A stretch of 63,020 nt of DNA from Desulfofustis sp. (GCA_013042475.1 JABDQA010000111.1:1-63020), one strand, 5' to 3'. Numbered from the stretch's first letter, positions 16,847 through 26,691 are shown. A program made the numbers and translations. The notes: generated from the sequence alone by a model not told the origin.

Positions 16847-17229
16847 GGCTGATCCACCTTCTGGCCAAATATTCGAGCTTTTGTGAAAATTACCGGTGCC
16901 TTGCAAAAGCAGGTCGAGACAAAGGCGTGCGAGGCACTCTTACCGCAGGCTTATGATTTCGTCCAAGGATATGTTGATGGTGCAACGATGAGCTTGAACT
17001 AAAAAACAATTTTCAGGGTAGCCGGTGAGTTTATACTTTCATCTCTAGCCAATGGCAATAGAATTTTCCTGAACCACGGCCTCCACCGGCCTCCAAAGGG
17101 AATAGTTTTCGAACTGAGGGGACTTATTATTCGCAACGCAGATTTTGCTATAATTTTCTTGTTGATTCCTTTACCTTTACCCCACACTAAGGCAATCTCA
17201 GCAGCAACAGAACAAATATACATCCTACA
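16847..17229 (+). promoter_or_regulatory. Intergenic region with extended -10 promoter for the ydbH operon
   Basis: No gene was found in these 383 bases between two divergent units. On the plus strand, TGCTATAAT at 17146-17154 is a perfect extended -10 element, placing a transcript start near 17161, about 70 bases before the ydbH ATG. The -35 region is weak, as is common with extended -10 promoters. The remaining sequence shows no strong repeat. Confidence 0.55.
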
Positions 17230-19785
17230 ATGGCCGGATCATTGCTGAAGAAATTAACGCTTTTCCTGCTGATTTCGATCATTATCGCGCTGATCGGATT
17301 CCTGGCCCTGCCTTTTCTCATCGACAGGATGGTACTTCCTTCAATGCTCGCAAAAACTCCTTTTTCGTTCAGCCGGGCCAGTATGAGCAGAATCACACCC
17401 TACCTCGTGGAAGGCAGCGTTGAGATGCATGACGGCAGCTCCCCGGTGATTTCCATTCCCCGGTTTCAGATTCGCTTTACCCCGCAGTCGCTGCTCAAAA
17501 GAAAGATCTCCACCCTGGTATTGGATCATGCCACTCTGCACTTCCGAAGAGAAAATGGCCGACTGGTGCTGCCCGGGTTCAAGCCTCAGACCAGCACCGG
17601 CGATTCGCTTCCTGCAGACAAGCTCTTTCTTTTACCGCTAGGCGTTGAATCGCTGATCCTCGATCAATGCCTGATCGTGATCCACGAAACTGGCAGATCA
17701 TCGCTTCATATTGGGGTAAGTGGTCAATTGTCGCCGACATTTAATACACACGGAACCAATCACCGACTGGAAGCACTCAACGGATCTTTTATCTTATCCG
17801 ATGACATCTCAGCGGCGGTATCCGCTCGAGCAAGGCTCGATGATGAAGAAATCGCCCTCGAGGTAAAGATCGACAATGGGGCATTTACCTTGCCCAATGG
17901 CTTCCTTGGCGATCGCTTCACCCTGCCTCATTTCAAATCCCTGTCGGCCGAGCTCGAACTGGTTGCAGATGCCTCTGTGTTCTCACTCAAACACTATAAA
18001 CTTGACGGTACCATTACAGGTTTGCGCTATAACGATGGCAAAATCAGCTTTTCTGGTGGCCTGGAAGACAAGCCGTTGAATTTCGCCCTGTCTGGAACCC
18101 ACGACACCCACACCTATTGGTTAGACACCATCTTCTTTGAATCTCCGACCAACCTACGGGTAAATATTGCAGGAAAAGTTCTCTATCGAGGAGGCCAGGC
18201 GAAAACCTCGGGCAGTGCGTCCGCCACCTGGCTGAACCCGGGCTTCACCGAAACCGGTACCATACCGCTGTCACTGAGCTATGACGCCATCTGGTCCGAG
18301 TCCAGTGGAGCGACCCTGGTGATCGAAGGGAGCTGCGACTCCGACCTCGATCTGGCGCTGGCCGAAGGCTGGTCGCTCTCGGGACTCGATGGTCTGCATT
18401 TTACCGGCACCCTCGAGTCGACCAGCCAACAGCTGCAGGCAGATCTCAGACTTGCGAGCGGACCGTTGCATGTGCATCGCGACTTTCTGCAATTGATGAC
18501 TTCAGATCTCGATCTCAACGTCAGGCTGACCAGTTCCTCTGACCAGATTGAAGCCAGGATAACGACATTACTCAAGGAGATACGCCTGCCCGATAAAGAG
18601 CTGAGTGTGAAGAATATCGTTCTCGACATACCGATATCTCCAGACTCGTCATCCATCACAAAAAACCAGGGGAAAGTGTCTATCGAGGCGGTAGAGATGC
18701 AGGATGAACAATTTTTCTCGCTGGCTGCCAACCTGGAAAATCGCGGATTTGACTACACCTTCGAAGGTGCTCTTGAGATGCTGGGCGGTGCCGACCTTAA
18801 AATCCCTTTCAAAGGTCATGTGGATGGGCCCAGCCAAACGGGTTCCTTAACATGGACTCTGGTTACCGACAAAATCGGACCTGGAATCCTGCCCTCGTTC
18901 CTGTCCCTGCCCGCCGATCTAGACTTCTCAGGACGACTGGAGGCCCAGGGATCCATTGACTATGACCGAACCATCGAAGCTCAGGCGAGGGCCACCCTCG
19001 TGGATACACGAATCGATTTCAACAACGTGGCCATTGAAGATCTCGACTGCACCATTGAATTTCCCGAACTGCCACGGCTGCGATCAAGCCCCAGCCAACG
19101 CTGCACAGCAGCTGCTATTGATTTTTCAACTCTGTACTTCAGCGATGTGTCCCTCACTTACCGAGTGGAAAATCCCCAGACCCTATTCATCGAACGAAGT
19201 AAACTCAACTGGTGCGGTGGCACGCTGGAATCGGGCAGCCTGCGCCTCTCCTCCCAGACACCCGAACTCGACACCACCTTCTTCTGCAGCCGCATTGGCC
19301 TGGCCGAGTTGCTTGACCAATTTGGCTTTAAAGGTACCGAAGGCGAGGGTTCGCTGAATGGAAGATTACCCGTAAAACTTTCCCGCCAACGGCTCGACTT
19401 CGACGATGGATTTCTGTTTTCGACGCCGGGGACAGGTGGTATAGTGCGTTTCAGCGACACGGACCTGCTTCGCCAGGGAGTAGGGGCAGTCAGCGAGGCC
19501 GGCTTTCTCAATTATACACTACAGGCGCTTGAGGATTTCACCTACAATTGGACGAAATTGAGTTTTGACAGCGCAGGAGATGACCTGCTGCTGACCCTGG
19601 AACTCGACGGCAAGCCCAGCACCGCCCTGCCGTTCAAGTTTGATAAAAAAGGCATGCTCGTTGAGACGGATCAGGGCCAGGGGCTTAAGTACCCCATCCG
19701 GCTGGATGTCAATTTTCGTGTACCGCTGGTCGATCTGTTTCAGATCGGTCAGTCCATCAATACAATCATGGGGAGTGGACAATGA
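17230..19785 (+). CDS. ydbH: YdbH-type intermembrane phospholipid transport protein (AsmA-like)
   Basis: Large envelope protein of the AsmA-like superfamily. In E. coli, YdbH acts with TamB and YhdP in moving phospholipids to the outer membrane and works with the lipoprotein YnbE. The 851-residue product has one N-terminal membrane anchor (residues 8-31, LTLFLLISIIIALIGFLALPFLI) and then a long periplasmic beta-rich region. It ends near a hydrophobic IGQSINTIM segment. The next two genes are a YnbE-like lipoprotein and a YdbL-like protein, reproducing the ydbH-ynbE-ydbL order, which is the main support. The stop overlaps the ynbE start (ATGA). Confidence 0.85.
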   Translation: MAGSLLKKLTLFLLISIIIALIGFLALPFLIDRMVLPSMLAKTPFSFSRASMSRITPYLVEGSVEMHDGSSPVISIPRFQIRFTPQSLLKRKISTLVLDHATLHFRRENGRLVLPGFKPQTSTGDSLPADKLFLLPLGVESLILDQCLIVIHETGRSSLHIGVSGQLSPTFNTHGTNHRLEALNGSFILSDDISAAVSARARLDDEEIALEVKIDNGAFTLPNGFLGDRFTLPHFKSLSAELELVADASVFSLKHYKLDGTITGLRYNDGKISFSGGLEDKPLNFALSGTHDTHTYWLDTIFFESPTNLRVNIAGKVLYRGGQAKTSGSASATWLNPGFTETGTIPLSLSYDAIWSESSGATLVIEGSCDSDLDLALAEGWSLSGLDGLHFTGTLESTSQQLQADLRLASGPLHVHRDFLQLMTSDLDLNVRLTSSSDQIEARITTLLKEIRLPDKELSVKNIVLDIPISPDSSSITKNQGKVSIEAVEMQDEQFFSLAANLENRGFDYTFEGALEMLGGADLKIPFKGHVDGPSQTGSLTWTLVTDKIGPGILPSFLSLPADLDFSGRLEAQGSIDYDRTIEAQARATLVDTRIDFNNVAIEDLDCTIEFPELPRLRSSPSQRCTAAAIDFSTLYFSDVSLTYRVENPQTLFIERSKLNWCGGTLESGSLRLSSQTPELDTTFFCSRIGLAELLDQFGFKGTEGEGSLNGRLPVKLSRQRLDFDDGFLFSTPGTGGIVRFSDTDLLRQGVGAVSEAGFLNYTLQALEDFTYNWTKLSFDSAGDDLLLTLELDGKPSTALPFKFDKKGMLVETDQGQGLKYPIRLDVNFRVPLVDLFQIGQSINTIMGSGQ

Positions 19786-19979
19786 AACTGCACATGTTGT
19801 CTCGGCTTTTGTGTCTGACACTGCTTTTCGGCCTCTGTTCGGCCTGTACCAAACACGAAGTGGATGTCAAACCTGTCGAGATCAAACCAATTCATATCAC
19901 CATCGACGTCAATGTCAAAGTGGATAGGGCCTTAGATGATTTCTTCGGCGACATCGACGAGGCGGCCCAGAATGAGTAG
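19782..19979 (+). CDS. ynbE: YnbE-type outer-membrane lipoprotein
   Basis: A 65-residue lipoprotein partner of YdbH. The lipobox LFGLCSAC lies at about residues 15-22, so the mature protein starts at Cys22. The following KPIHITIDVNVKVDRALDDFFGD matches the short conserved core of YnbE, which is reported to extend the YdbH beta-structure at the outer membrane (family knowledge). Its ATG overlaps the ydbH stop by four bases, indicating coupled translation. Confidence 0.88.
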   Translation: MKLHMLSRLLCLTLLFGLCSACTKHEVDVKPVEIKPIHITIDVNVKVDRALDDFFGDIDEAAQNE

Positions 19980-20010
19980 TTCTGTTGACGACAATTCGCG
20001 GAGGTTCATC

Positions 20011-20382
20011 ATGCATAACCGTAGATTTTTCTTGATAATTGCTCTTGCGCTCACGGCGGTTCTGTGTGGCGCTTTCACTCTCCAAGCGGCATCGATCAAG
20101 GAGCGGATGCTGGCCAGGATCCCGGCCATCAACGCACTAAAAGACAAGGGTACAATCGGAGAAAATAATCGGGGCTTTCTCGAATTCCGCACCGGAGATA
20201 ACTCGCAGCAGAAACTGATCAGCGAGGAAAACAAGGATAGGAAGAGCGTCTACGCTGCCATCGCAACAAAACAGAAAGTGGATGTTACCCTCGTCGGTCA
20301 GCGACGTGCCAAACAGATAAGTGACAAGGGCACTAAAGGGCACTGGTACCAGAAATCGGATGGGACCTGGTATAGAAAATAG
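20011..20382 (+). CDS. ydbL: YdbL-type periplasmic protein (DUF1318)
   Basis: Exported 123-residue protein of the YdbL/DUF1318 family, the third member of the ydbH-ynbE-ydbL operon. The start at 20011 (MHNRRFFLIIALALTAVLC) gives a clean signal peptide and is preceded by GGAGG six bases upstream. The mature part has the family pattern SIKERMLARIPAINALKDKGTIGENNRGFLEFR and VYAAIATKQKVDVTLVGQRRAKQI. Its biochemical role is not established; cotranscription suggests a periplasmic accessory to YdbH/YnbE. Confidence 0.87.
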   Translation: MHNRRFFLIIALALTAVLCGAFTLQAASIKERMLARIPAINALKDKGTIGENNRGFLEFRTGDNSQQKLISEENKDRKSVYAAIATKQKVDVTLVGQRRAKQISDKGTKGHWYQKSDGTWYRK

Positions 20383-20386
20383 CTCC

Positions 20387-21112
20387 ATGAAAGACCGGCT
20401 GTATCAGGCAGATACTGTTCCCGAGGACTTTGATTTCAATGAGCGTGTCGTCGAAGTTTTTGACGATATGCTCGATCGCTCAATCCCCTGTTACAAAACT
20501 GTAATTCGAGAGACAAACCGGCTGCTTGCGGCCCATGTGCAGCCTGGTGATACGGTCTGTGACCTGGGCTGCGCCACTGGCACCGCCCTGCTCTTTTTTA
20601 CCAAGGCCCTCGCCGATCGCCGTCTCCGTTTTATTGGCATCGACAGTTCACCGGCAATGCTCGCCAAAGCGCGCCTCAAAGCGGAGTTCTACATCAGAGA
20701 CGATATGGTCTCGTTCGAACAGGCAGATATCACCGAAATTGATCAACCAGGAACAGGCGCTTTTGTGCTCAATTACACCCTCCAGTTTATCAGACCGGGA
20801 GTGCGACCCTCACTTATTCAGAAACTCTTTAAAAATCTCCGTCCCGGCGGTGTGCTGATCCTGAGCGAAAAAACGATCCTGGACGATAAACTACTGAACC
20901 GCACATTTATAGACATCCACCATGAGTTCAAGCGTGAACAGGGCTACACCGAGCTGGAGATCGCCCGCAAACGGGAAGCCCTGGAAAACATCCTCATTCC
21001 CTTCACCCAGCAGGAAAACTCAGAAATGCTAAAAAGAGCCGGTTTCGAACCTGTCACCACCTTCTTTCAATGGTTTAATTTCTCCTCCTTCGTGGCCATC
21101 AAGCCGAACTGA
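20387..21112 (+). CDS. cmoA: Carboxy-S-adenosyl-L-methionine synthase
   Basis: Makes carboxy-SAM from SAM and prephenate for tRNA wobble uridine modification. The 241-residue protein starts at MKDRLYQADTVPEDFDFNERV, very close to known CmoA N-termini, and has a class I methyltransferase fold with CDLGCATGTALLFF and the GIDSSPAMLAKAR binding loop. The typical segment LNYTLQFIRPGVR is present. It begins four bases after the preceding stop and is followed after 14 bases by cmoB, its pathway partner. Confidence 0.95.
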   Translation: MKDRLYQADTVPEDFDFNERVVEVFDDMLDRSIPCYKTVIRETNRLLAAHVQPGDTVCDLGCATGTALLFFTKALADRRLRFIGIDSSPAMLAKARLKAEFYIRDDMVSFEQADITEIDQPGTGAFVLNYTLQFIRPGVRPSLIQKLFKNLRPGGVLILSEKTILDDKLLNRTFIDIHHEFKREQGYTELEIARKREALENILIPFTQQENSEMLKRAGFEPVTTFFQWFNFSSFVAIKPN

Positions 21113-21126
21113 ATTTTGCCTTCCAG

Positions 21127-22086
21127 ATGCATTATCTCAGTCACTTTCACCAGGGCATTGATTATGATGCCATTATCGAAATCCATGAGCAGCGGCAACG
21201 ATGGGTAAATCAGCAGAAGAAGGGATTTCTCAGGTATCGCCAGCCCTTTGAACGACTTAGCGCCCGCCAGGCTGAATTTACCGACTGTACAACTGACACG
21301 GTGACCATCGGTCGAGCCGAAGAAATCAGTTCAGAAATTCGTCAAGACATCAAAGAGCAACTCAGATGCTTCATGCCCTGGCGTAAAGGCCCCTTTTCGG
21401 TGTTCGGCATCGACATAGACGCCGAGTGGCGAAGCGAGCGCAAATGGAATCGTCTGCGTGACCGGCTCCCCGACCTGAGTAACAAAATTGTCGCCGACAT
21501 CGGTTGTAACAACGGCTATTACATGTTCCGCATGGTACCCACAGGGCCCAAACTGGTACTCGGTTTCGAGCCAGCGGTACAACACTATTATTGCTTTAAA
21601 TCACTCAACGGCATGGCCGGCTTTGACAACCTCGAGGTCGATCTGCTTGGTGTTGAACACCTTGCTTTATTTCCCGAGGCATTCGATGTTATTTTTCTCA
21701 TGGGAATTATTTACCACCACAGTGCGCCGATCGATATCCTCAGAAATGTGCACTCGGCCCTCGCCCCGGGAGGTACACTCCTGATTGAATCCCAGGCCAT
21801 TCCCGGCAGCGAGCCGTTGGCGCTGTTCCCGGAACGGACCTACGCCAAGGTTCCTGGAACCTATTTCGTCCCCACTGCTACAACTTTAGAGTACTGGCTG
21901 GAACGAGCGGGGTTTGCCCAGGTCGAGCAATTCTGCACTCACCCCATGAACTCGGATGAGCAGAGGTCCACCGAGTGGATGATATTTGAGTCCTATGAGG
22001 ATTACATAGACCCAGAAAATCCTTCCCTGACCGTGGAGGGTTACCCGGCTCCATGGCGAGTATTTTTATCGGCGGTTAAAAGATAA
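21127..22086 (+). CDS. cmoB: tRNA U34 carboxymethyltransferase
   Basis: Transfers the carboxymethyl group from carboxy-SAM to 5-hydroxyuridine at position 34 of certain tRNAs, forming cmo5U, which widens codon reading. The 319-residue protein shows PWRKGPFSVFGIDIDAEWRS and KWNRLRDRLPDLSNKIVADIGCNNGYYMFRM, both characteristic of CmoB, with the SAM-binding core VADIGCNNGYY and the FLMGIIYHHSAPIDIL segment. Length and gene pairing with cmoA are standard. Confidence 0.96.
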   Translation: MHYLSHFHQGIDYDAIIEIHEQRQRWVNQQKKGFLRYRQPFERLSARQAEFTDCTTDTVTIGRAEEISSEIRQDIKEQLRCFMPWRKGPFSVFGIDIDAEWRSERKWNRLRDRLPDLSNKIVADIGCNNGYYMFRMVPTGPKLVLGFEPAVQHYYCFKSLNGMAGFDNLEVDLLGVEHLALFPEAFDVIFLMGIIYHHSAPIDILRNVHSALAPGGTLLIESQAIPGSEPLALFPERTYAKVPGTYFVPTATTLEYWLERAGFAQVEQFCTHPMNSDEQRSTEWMIFESYEDYIDPENPSLTVEGYPAPWRVFLSAVKR

Positions 22087-22193
22087 AATAGTTCGCAGAC
22101 AAGCAAAGTCAGTTGCCTTTCGAGTGAGCTGTATTATCAGTTGGGCACCACTGCAGTTTTATTTGTTTAAACATAAATTCACGAGGAATTAAC

Positions 22194-22736
22194 ATGGAAG
22201 CAGCGCAATGTACGTTGTACAGCGGCGGCCTCAAGGGCGCCGAGACGGTGTTTGGCGAAACAGCCGAGAAATATTCAGTGAACGAGGTGGTCTTTACCTT
22301 TGAGGGTCACAAACTTTCGCGCGAAAAAAATGTCAGGGTTCTCTCCAAGGAAGATCTTGAACGTGGCGATATCAGCATGGAATTGGCCTCAAAAATGCTG
22401 AATCGAACTTATTATGAGACCGATAAGATCAGAAAAGTTCTGCAGACCATCTTCCACATGGTCAACAGCGGCTACCAAGTGTTCGTGATCGGCTCAATTC
22501 AGGAGGATGGGTCGGTAAAAGGCGGCACCGGCTGGGCTGTACAGCTTGCCAAGATGTTCAACCGTCCCCTATATGTATTTGACCAGCCATCGGCCAAATG
22601 GTTTGCCTGGAAAGACGGGTGGCAGGAGGACTCTCCTCGGATTCAGTACGAAACTTTTGTCGGCTCCGGAACCAGATATTTGAACGATGCCGGAAGAGCT
22701 GCGATCGAGAAACTGTTTGAGGAAAGTTTTGTCTGA
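22194..22736 (+). CDS. Possible SLOG-superfamily nucleotide-binding protein
   Basis: A 180-residue soluble protein with a good ribosome site (GAGGAA, 6 bases before ATG). It begins TLYSGGLKGAETVFGETAEKY and later has VFVIGSIQEDGSVKGGTGWAVQLAKMFNRPLYVFD. This pattern, an early Gly-rich loop and a second GGTG loop followed by a strand, resembles Rossmann-like SLOG/LOG domains that bind nucleotides or their derivatives. I cannot name a substrate. It stands alone between cmoB and a terminator. Function is unknown and the family call is tentative. Confidence 0.5.
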   Translation: MEAAQCTLYSGGLKGAETVFGETAEKYSVNEVVFTFEGHKLSREKNVRVLSKEDLERGDISMELASKMLNRTYYETDKIRKVLQTIFHMVNSGYQVFVIGSIQEDGSVKGGTGWAVQLAKMFNRPLYVFDQPSAKWFAWKDGWQEDSPRIQYETFVGSGTRYLNDAGRAAIEKLFEESFV

Positions 22737-22806
22737 TATTGTCCAGAGCCCTTGCACCCGGCTGCCAAGCCTGTAGTGGCATAGATTATTTTGCCCAACC
22801 AACGAT

Positions 22807-22867
22807 TACGCCTGATCCTGAACTCATGCTGAAAACTTTGGGGGTGGATCAGGCGTATACTTTTTGT
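22807..22867 (+). terminator. Hairpin terminator after the SLOG-like gene
   Basis: TACGCCTGATCC at 22807-22818 pairs perfectly with GGATCAGGCGTA at 22846-22857 over a 27-base loop, and ACTTTTTGTT follows on the plus strand. The 3' arm runs into the last codons of the convergent crotonase gene ending at 22849. Confidence 0.7.
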
Positions 22868-23640
22868 TGCCCCATCTGAACGCAGACCCTTTGCAACTCA
22901 TCGGTTTCACGTGCCAGGTACACCTTCAGCTCCTGCACGGAAAAGTTGGTCAGACGTTTTACCCCGCTCAGTGTTCGTGGCTGTACCTGGCTGATTTTGT
23001 GCGCCGCCCGTAAGGCGGTGGACTCAAGTGCTGTCTGGGCTACTACTTTATCCACGATACCGCACGCCAAAGCCTTGTCAGCGCTAATTTCATCTTCCAG
23101 AAGCAGGAGCTGGTTGGCCCTGCTGCGCCCCAACAGTTTGGTCAGAAAAAAAGAACCGCCGCCAAGGGGCAGCCCGCCAATTTTTTTGAAGGCATTGTAG
23201 AAGACCGTATTCTCACTGACAACCCGGTAATCGCAGGCAAAGCCGAAATTCATGAAAATGGACAAGGCAGCTCCCTGACAGATCTGGATTGTGAATTTGT
23301 TCAGTTCTAAGATGTTGACTATGGTCTGATTGATGATATTGCTCAGTTTATTGATTTCCAGCAGCCTGGTTCCGCCGAACAAACTCGCTTCGTCGGTGTG
23401 GGACAAGAAAAAATTCACGTATTCGTCCACTCCTGACTCATTGTAGTTCATTTCTAAGATTACCGTCTTGATATGCTCGGCTTTTTTCACCCGCCGAAAA
23501 TAATCTCCCAGGAAGTCCCGTTTATCGAAACTGGTAATGTTGTGAAAGAAATTTCCTGAAAATCTGATCCAGAGAATTTCCTGGTGGATTTCGGAAACGA
23601 AGAAATCCGGATAGCGTCTGATCAGGCCGGAATCTGTCAT
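22849..23640 (-). CDS. Enoyl-CoA hydratase/isomerase (crotonase) superfamily protein
   Basis: Crotonase-fold protein of about 263 residues; the start at MTDSGLIRRYPDFF has GGGAGG nine bases upstream. The oxyanion-hole region is recognisable as CQGAALSIFMNFGFACDYRV and the second loop as KKIGGLPLGGGSFFLTKLLGRSRANQLLL, followed by ISADKALACGIVDKVV. The glutamate usually found in the PE dipeptide before the Gly-rich loop is replaced (FYNAFKKIGG), so ordinary hydratase activity is doubtful. Another acyl-CoA reaction or a non-catalytic role is possible. It is separated from the ABC protein downstream by about 220 bases. Confidence 0.75.
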   Translation of the reverse strand: MTDSGLIRRYPDFFVSEIHQEILWIRFSGNFFHNITSFDKRDFLGDYFRRVKKAEHIKTVILEMNYNESGVDEYVNFFLSHTDEASLFGGTRLLEINKLSNIINQTIVNILELNKFTIQICQGAALSIFMNFGFACDYRVVSENTVFYNAFKKIGGLPLGGGSFFLTKLLGRSRANQLLLLEDEISADKALACGIVDKVVAQTALESTALRAAHKISQVQPRTLSGVKRLTNFSVQELKVYLARETDELQRVCVQMGQQKVYA

Positions 23641-23859
23641 GGCACCGTTCCTCCCGGGGTCTATAATTAGCCCCCCTGAATGAAAGCTCGGCAGAGCGTA
23701 TGCACAATCCCACTCACTGCCTCTGGTTTTCACTACATTCCTGTTATATTCAATTATACCACTACAGCGGACTATTTATAAAACAGCCAGATGAGAAAAC
23801 TTCATTCAGCAGAAGCCCCATAAAAGAGCTGTGGAGATATTCAAGGGAAAGCAGGAGCT

Positions 23860-25287
23860 TTATTGGTCAGGTACCGGCTCGAAGCTGATGTGCTGCCTGA
23901 AAAACGTGCGGAACTCATCACGGCGATGACTGACATAGATAATGGTGCTGATCTGCCTGTCCACCACCATCTCCAGGAAGTCGAGGAGATGGGCCCGATT
24001 GACGTCATCAAGACCGTGGGTAGGTTCATCGAGAACAAGTATTTTAGGCAGTTTGATCAGTGCCCTGGCAATCAGCAGCAAGCGCTGTTCAGCGTAGCCC
24101 AGATTGCGGAAAGGCGCCTTTTCCAGAGCGCTCAAACCAAGCACCCCGAGCCAGGATCTGGCTAACTCCCATTGCCGGTCAGTGGGTCTTCGGTACAGAC
24201 CGATGGAATCGAAAAAGCCGGACACTATGATATGCAATGAGTTGCCGGGGATATAGTGCTCCCGGTGTAAAGCCGGACTGACGATTCCCATTTCTTTTTT
24301 TATCTGCCAGATCGACTCACCGCTGCCGCGCCGGCGACCGAACAAATAGAGCTCGTTGGTGTAACAGTCCTGGTGATCCCCGGTTATCACGCCGAGCAAG
24401 GTGGATTTACCGGCGCCGTTGGGACCGCTTACCAGGGTATGCTGTCCCCTGAAAACACGAAAATTGAAATTTGAGAAAATGGTGCGCTCACCATAGCGTG
24501 CCCGGCCGTTTACCAGCCTTACCAGTTCTTCCTTAGGGTCGCTAACTTTATTATTACCTTGAAATTCGAGTATCTGGCCCCAGTCATCACTGTCAGAGCA
24601 ATTTCCCATATCTCGCATCAACTCGGCACGAGTACCAGTGCCGACCAGCCTGCCCTTTTCCAACCAGGCCAGGTGGGTACACCAATCGGGTATATCGCCC
24701 CGGCTCGATAGAATGAGCAGCACCGCGATTCCCCTTGCGAGGAGCAGTTCCATGATGCGATCAAACTCAGCACGGGAGTCGGTATCAAGCCCATCGTAGG
24801 GATTCTCTATGATCAGATACGCGGCGCCCTCGGTGATGACTTTGAGGATCAGCAGCTTGCGGCTTTCCCCTGAGCTGAGTTGTCGGTAGCCACTGTTCAG
24901 CACTCGAACTAGCTTGAACTGCTCAACAAGCCCAAAATTTTCCTGGAGGTTCGCAAGAAAATTCCTGGCTGGGGTACCGGGATCGATACGATCCAAAAAA
25001 TCAGATTCGTCGTTGCGCACTTCCCGCTCGAACACGTCCTGCTGGTCTTTGAAGCTGACGATTCCAAAATCTTTGGGAAATTCCAGTTTGTTAAAAGTGA
25101 GCGACGGATTATCCGGGTGACGGAAGAGTTCCACGAACCGATCTATGCCAGAACGGTTGTCACCATACACGCACCAGGTTTCATCTGCGCGGGCCGCAAA
25201 GCGGCTCACCTGCAGATGACCGTCATCGACTTCATCCATCTCGAGCCACACGGTCCGGCCCGCATTGCCTTCTCCTTTATCAGCCAT
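23860..25287 (-). CDS. ModF-type tandem ABC ATPase
   Basis: Soluble 475-residue protein with two ABC ATPase modules and no membrane segment, like ModF. The second module is complete: Walker A GPNGAGKSTLL, signature-like NLGYAEQRLLLIARAL and Walker B ILVLDEPTHGLD. The first is degraded: Walker A reads GDNRSGID instead of GxxGxGKS and Walker B reads LIIENPYDGLD, while the LSSGE signature remains. ModF proteins are often near molybdate genes, but none is visible here. Its cellular role is uncertain. Confidence 0.75.
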   Translation of the reverse strand: MADKGEGNAGRTVWLEMDEVDDGHLQVSRFAARADETWCVYGDNRSGIDRFVELFRHPDNPSLTFNKLEFPKDFGIVSFKDQQDVFEREVRNDESDFLDRIDPGTPARNFLANLQENFGLVEQFKLVRVLNSGYRQLSSGESRKLLILKVITEGAAYLIIENPYDGLDTDSRAEFDRIMELLLARGIAVLLILSSRGDIPDWCTHLAWLEKGRLVGTGTRAELMRDMGNCSDSDDWGQILEFQGNNKVSDPKEELVRLVNGRARYGERTIFSNFNFRVFRGQHTLVSGPNGAGKSTLLGVITGDHQDCYTNELYLFGRRRGSGESIWQIKKEMGIVSPALHREHYIPGNSLHIIVSGFFDSIGLYRRPTDRQWELARSWLGVLGLSALEKAPFRNLGYAEQRLLLIARALIKLPKILVLDEPTHGLDDVNRAHLLDFLEMVVDRQISTIIYVSHRRDEFRTFFRQHISFEPVPDQ

Positions 25288-25516
25288 GCACCTGCTCTAC
25301 CACGAGTGACCGCTAAACTCAAGATGCTCAGTGGCGCTCCGCGACCAGACCTCTAATTGAGTTGACGTTGAATGCGTTTCCGAGTTAATTATTATGATTT
25401 TGTGTCGGCTAAATTAAATCTAATTTTGTCATCCCGGACAGGCCAGGCAATGGATCCACAATACTCTCGTGGGATCTTGCAACCTGCCGGCCGTTTATTT
25501 AATAAAAGGTAATGAT

Positions 25517-26635
25517 ATGAAAGCTTTAATCGCCATGGAGGACGGTACCATCTTCGAAGGGCGCTCTTTCACCGGCCATGGTGAGGCCGTTGGTGAGATC
25601 GTTTTCAACACCTCAATGAGCGGTTATCAGGAGGTACTCACCGACCCCTCCTATACCGGTCAAATTGTTACCATGACCTATCCGCTTATCGGCAATTACG
25701 GGATAAATCCCGAGGACATGGAATCACTTGCCGTCCACCCGAAGGCATTTCTGGTCAAGGAATATCATGGAGAACCATCCAATTTTAGATCCACTCAGAC
25801 ACTGGCTGAGTTTCTCGGGGAATACGATGTCCTTGGCGTCGAGGGGTTCGACACTCGGGCACTGGTGCGCCACATCCGCACCGCCGGAGCAATGAAAGGC
25901 CTGGTATCAACCAAAGACCTCGATCCTGATTCCCTGGTGGAACGCGCCCGACAGTGGCACGGCCTGGTGGGCCAGGACATGGTAAAGCTGGTAACCTGCT
26001 CTGCCCCTTACACCTGGGTCAGCGACAGACCGCAGCCCGGTACCTCCTTGATTCAACCTCGTGGGGACACGGAGCTGAAAATTGTCGCCTTTGATTTCGG
26101 TATCAAGTTCAACCAAATACGGATCTTCGAACAACGTGGCTGCCGGGTGCAGGTGGTACCGGCAACGACAGACACCCAAACCATCATGGCCATGGAACCG
26201 GATGGCATATTTCTCTCCAACGGTCCTGGCGACCCCGAAGGAGTCGAGGGCGTGGTCGAGACGATTCGAGAACTCCTGGGCCAAAAGCCTATTTTCGGGA
26301 TCTGTCTCGGTCATCAGATCCTGGGCCTGGCCTACGGTGGTTCAACCTATAAATTGAAGTTCGGTCACAGGGGAGGCAACCAGCCAGTCAAAGACCTGCA
26401 GACCGGCAAGGTTGAAATCACCTCACAGAATCACGGTTTCTGTGTTGACATGAACACGCTCGACCCGAGCCAGGTGGAACTGACTCACATCAACCTCAAC
26501 GACGAAAGTTGTGAGGGTATGAGGCACCGGGTTTACCCGGCTTTTTCGGTCCAGTATCATCCAGAACACGCCCCTGGACCGCACGACGCCGAATATCTGT
26601 TTGACCGCTTCATCGATCTGATCAGAAATCCCTGA
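25517..26635 (+). CDS. carA: Carbamoyl-phosphate synthase small subunit
   Basis: Glutaminase subunit that supplies ammonia to CarB for carbamoyl phosphate used in arginine and pyrimidine synthesis. The 372-residue protein starts at [15 protein letters not shown], with AAAGG eight bases before the ATG; an in-frame start further upstream is not conserved. The N-terminal domain has [23 protein letters not shown], and the class I amidotransferase domain has the nucleophile in [16 protein letters not shown] and the His/Glu pair in [10 protein letters not shown]. carB follows after 56 bases. Confidence 0.97.
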   Translation: MKALIAMEDGTIFEGRSFTGHGEAVGEIVFNTSMSGYQEVLTDPSYTGQIVTMTYPLIGNYGINPEDMESLAVHPKAFLVKEYHGEPSNFRSTQTLAEFLGEYDVLGVEGFDTRALVRHIRTAGAMKGLVSTKDLDPDSLVERARQWHGLVGQDMVKLVTCSAPYTWVSDRPQPGTSLIQPRGDTELKIVAFDFGIKFNQIRIFEQRGCRVQVVPATTDTQTIMAMEPDGIFLSNGPGDPEGVEGVVETIRELLGQKPIFGICLGHQILGLAYGGSTYKLKFGHRGGNQPVKDLQTGKVEITSQNHGFCVDMNTLDPSQVELTHINLNDESCEGMRHRVYPAFSVQYHPEHAPGPHDAEYLFDRFIDLIRNP

Positions 26636-26691
26636 CCGAGCTAAAGACGACTAGAATAACGCATAGGAAAATTTCATACAATAATATCGTC

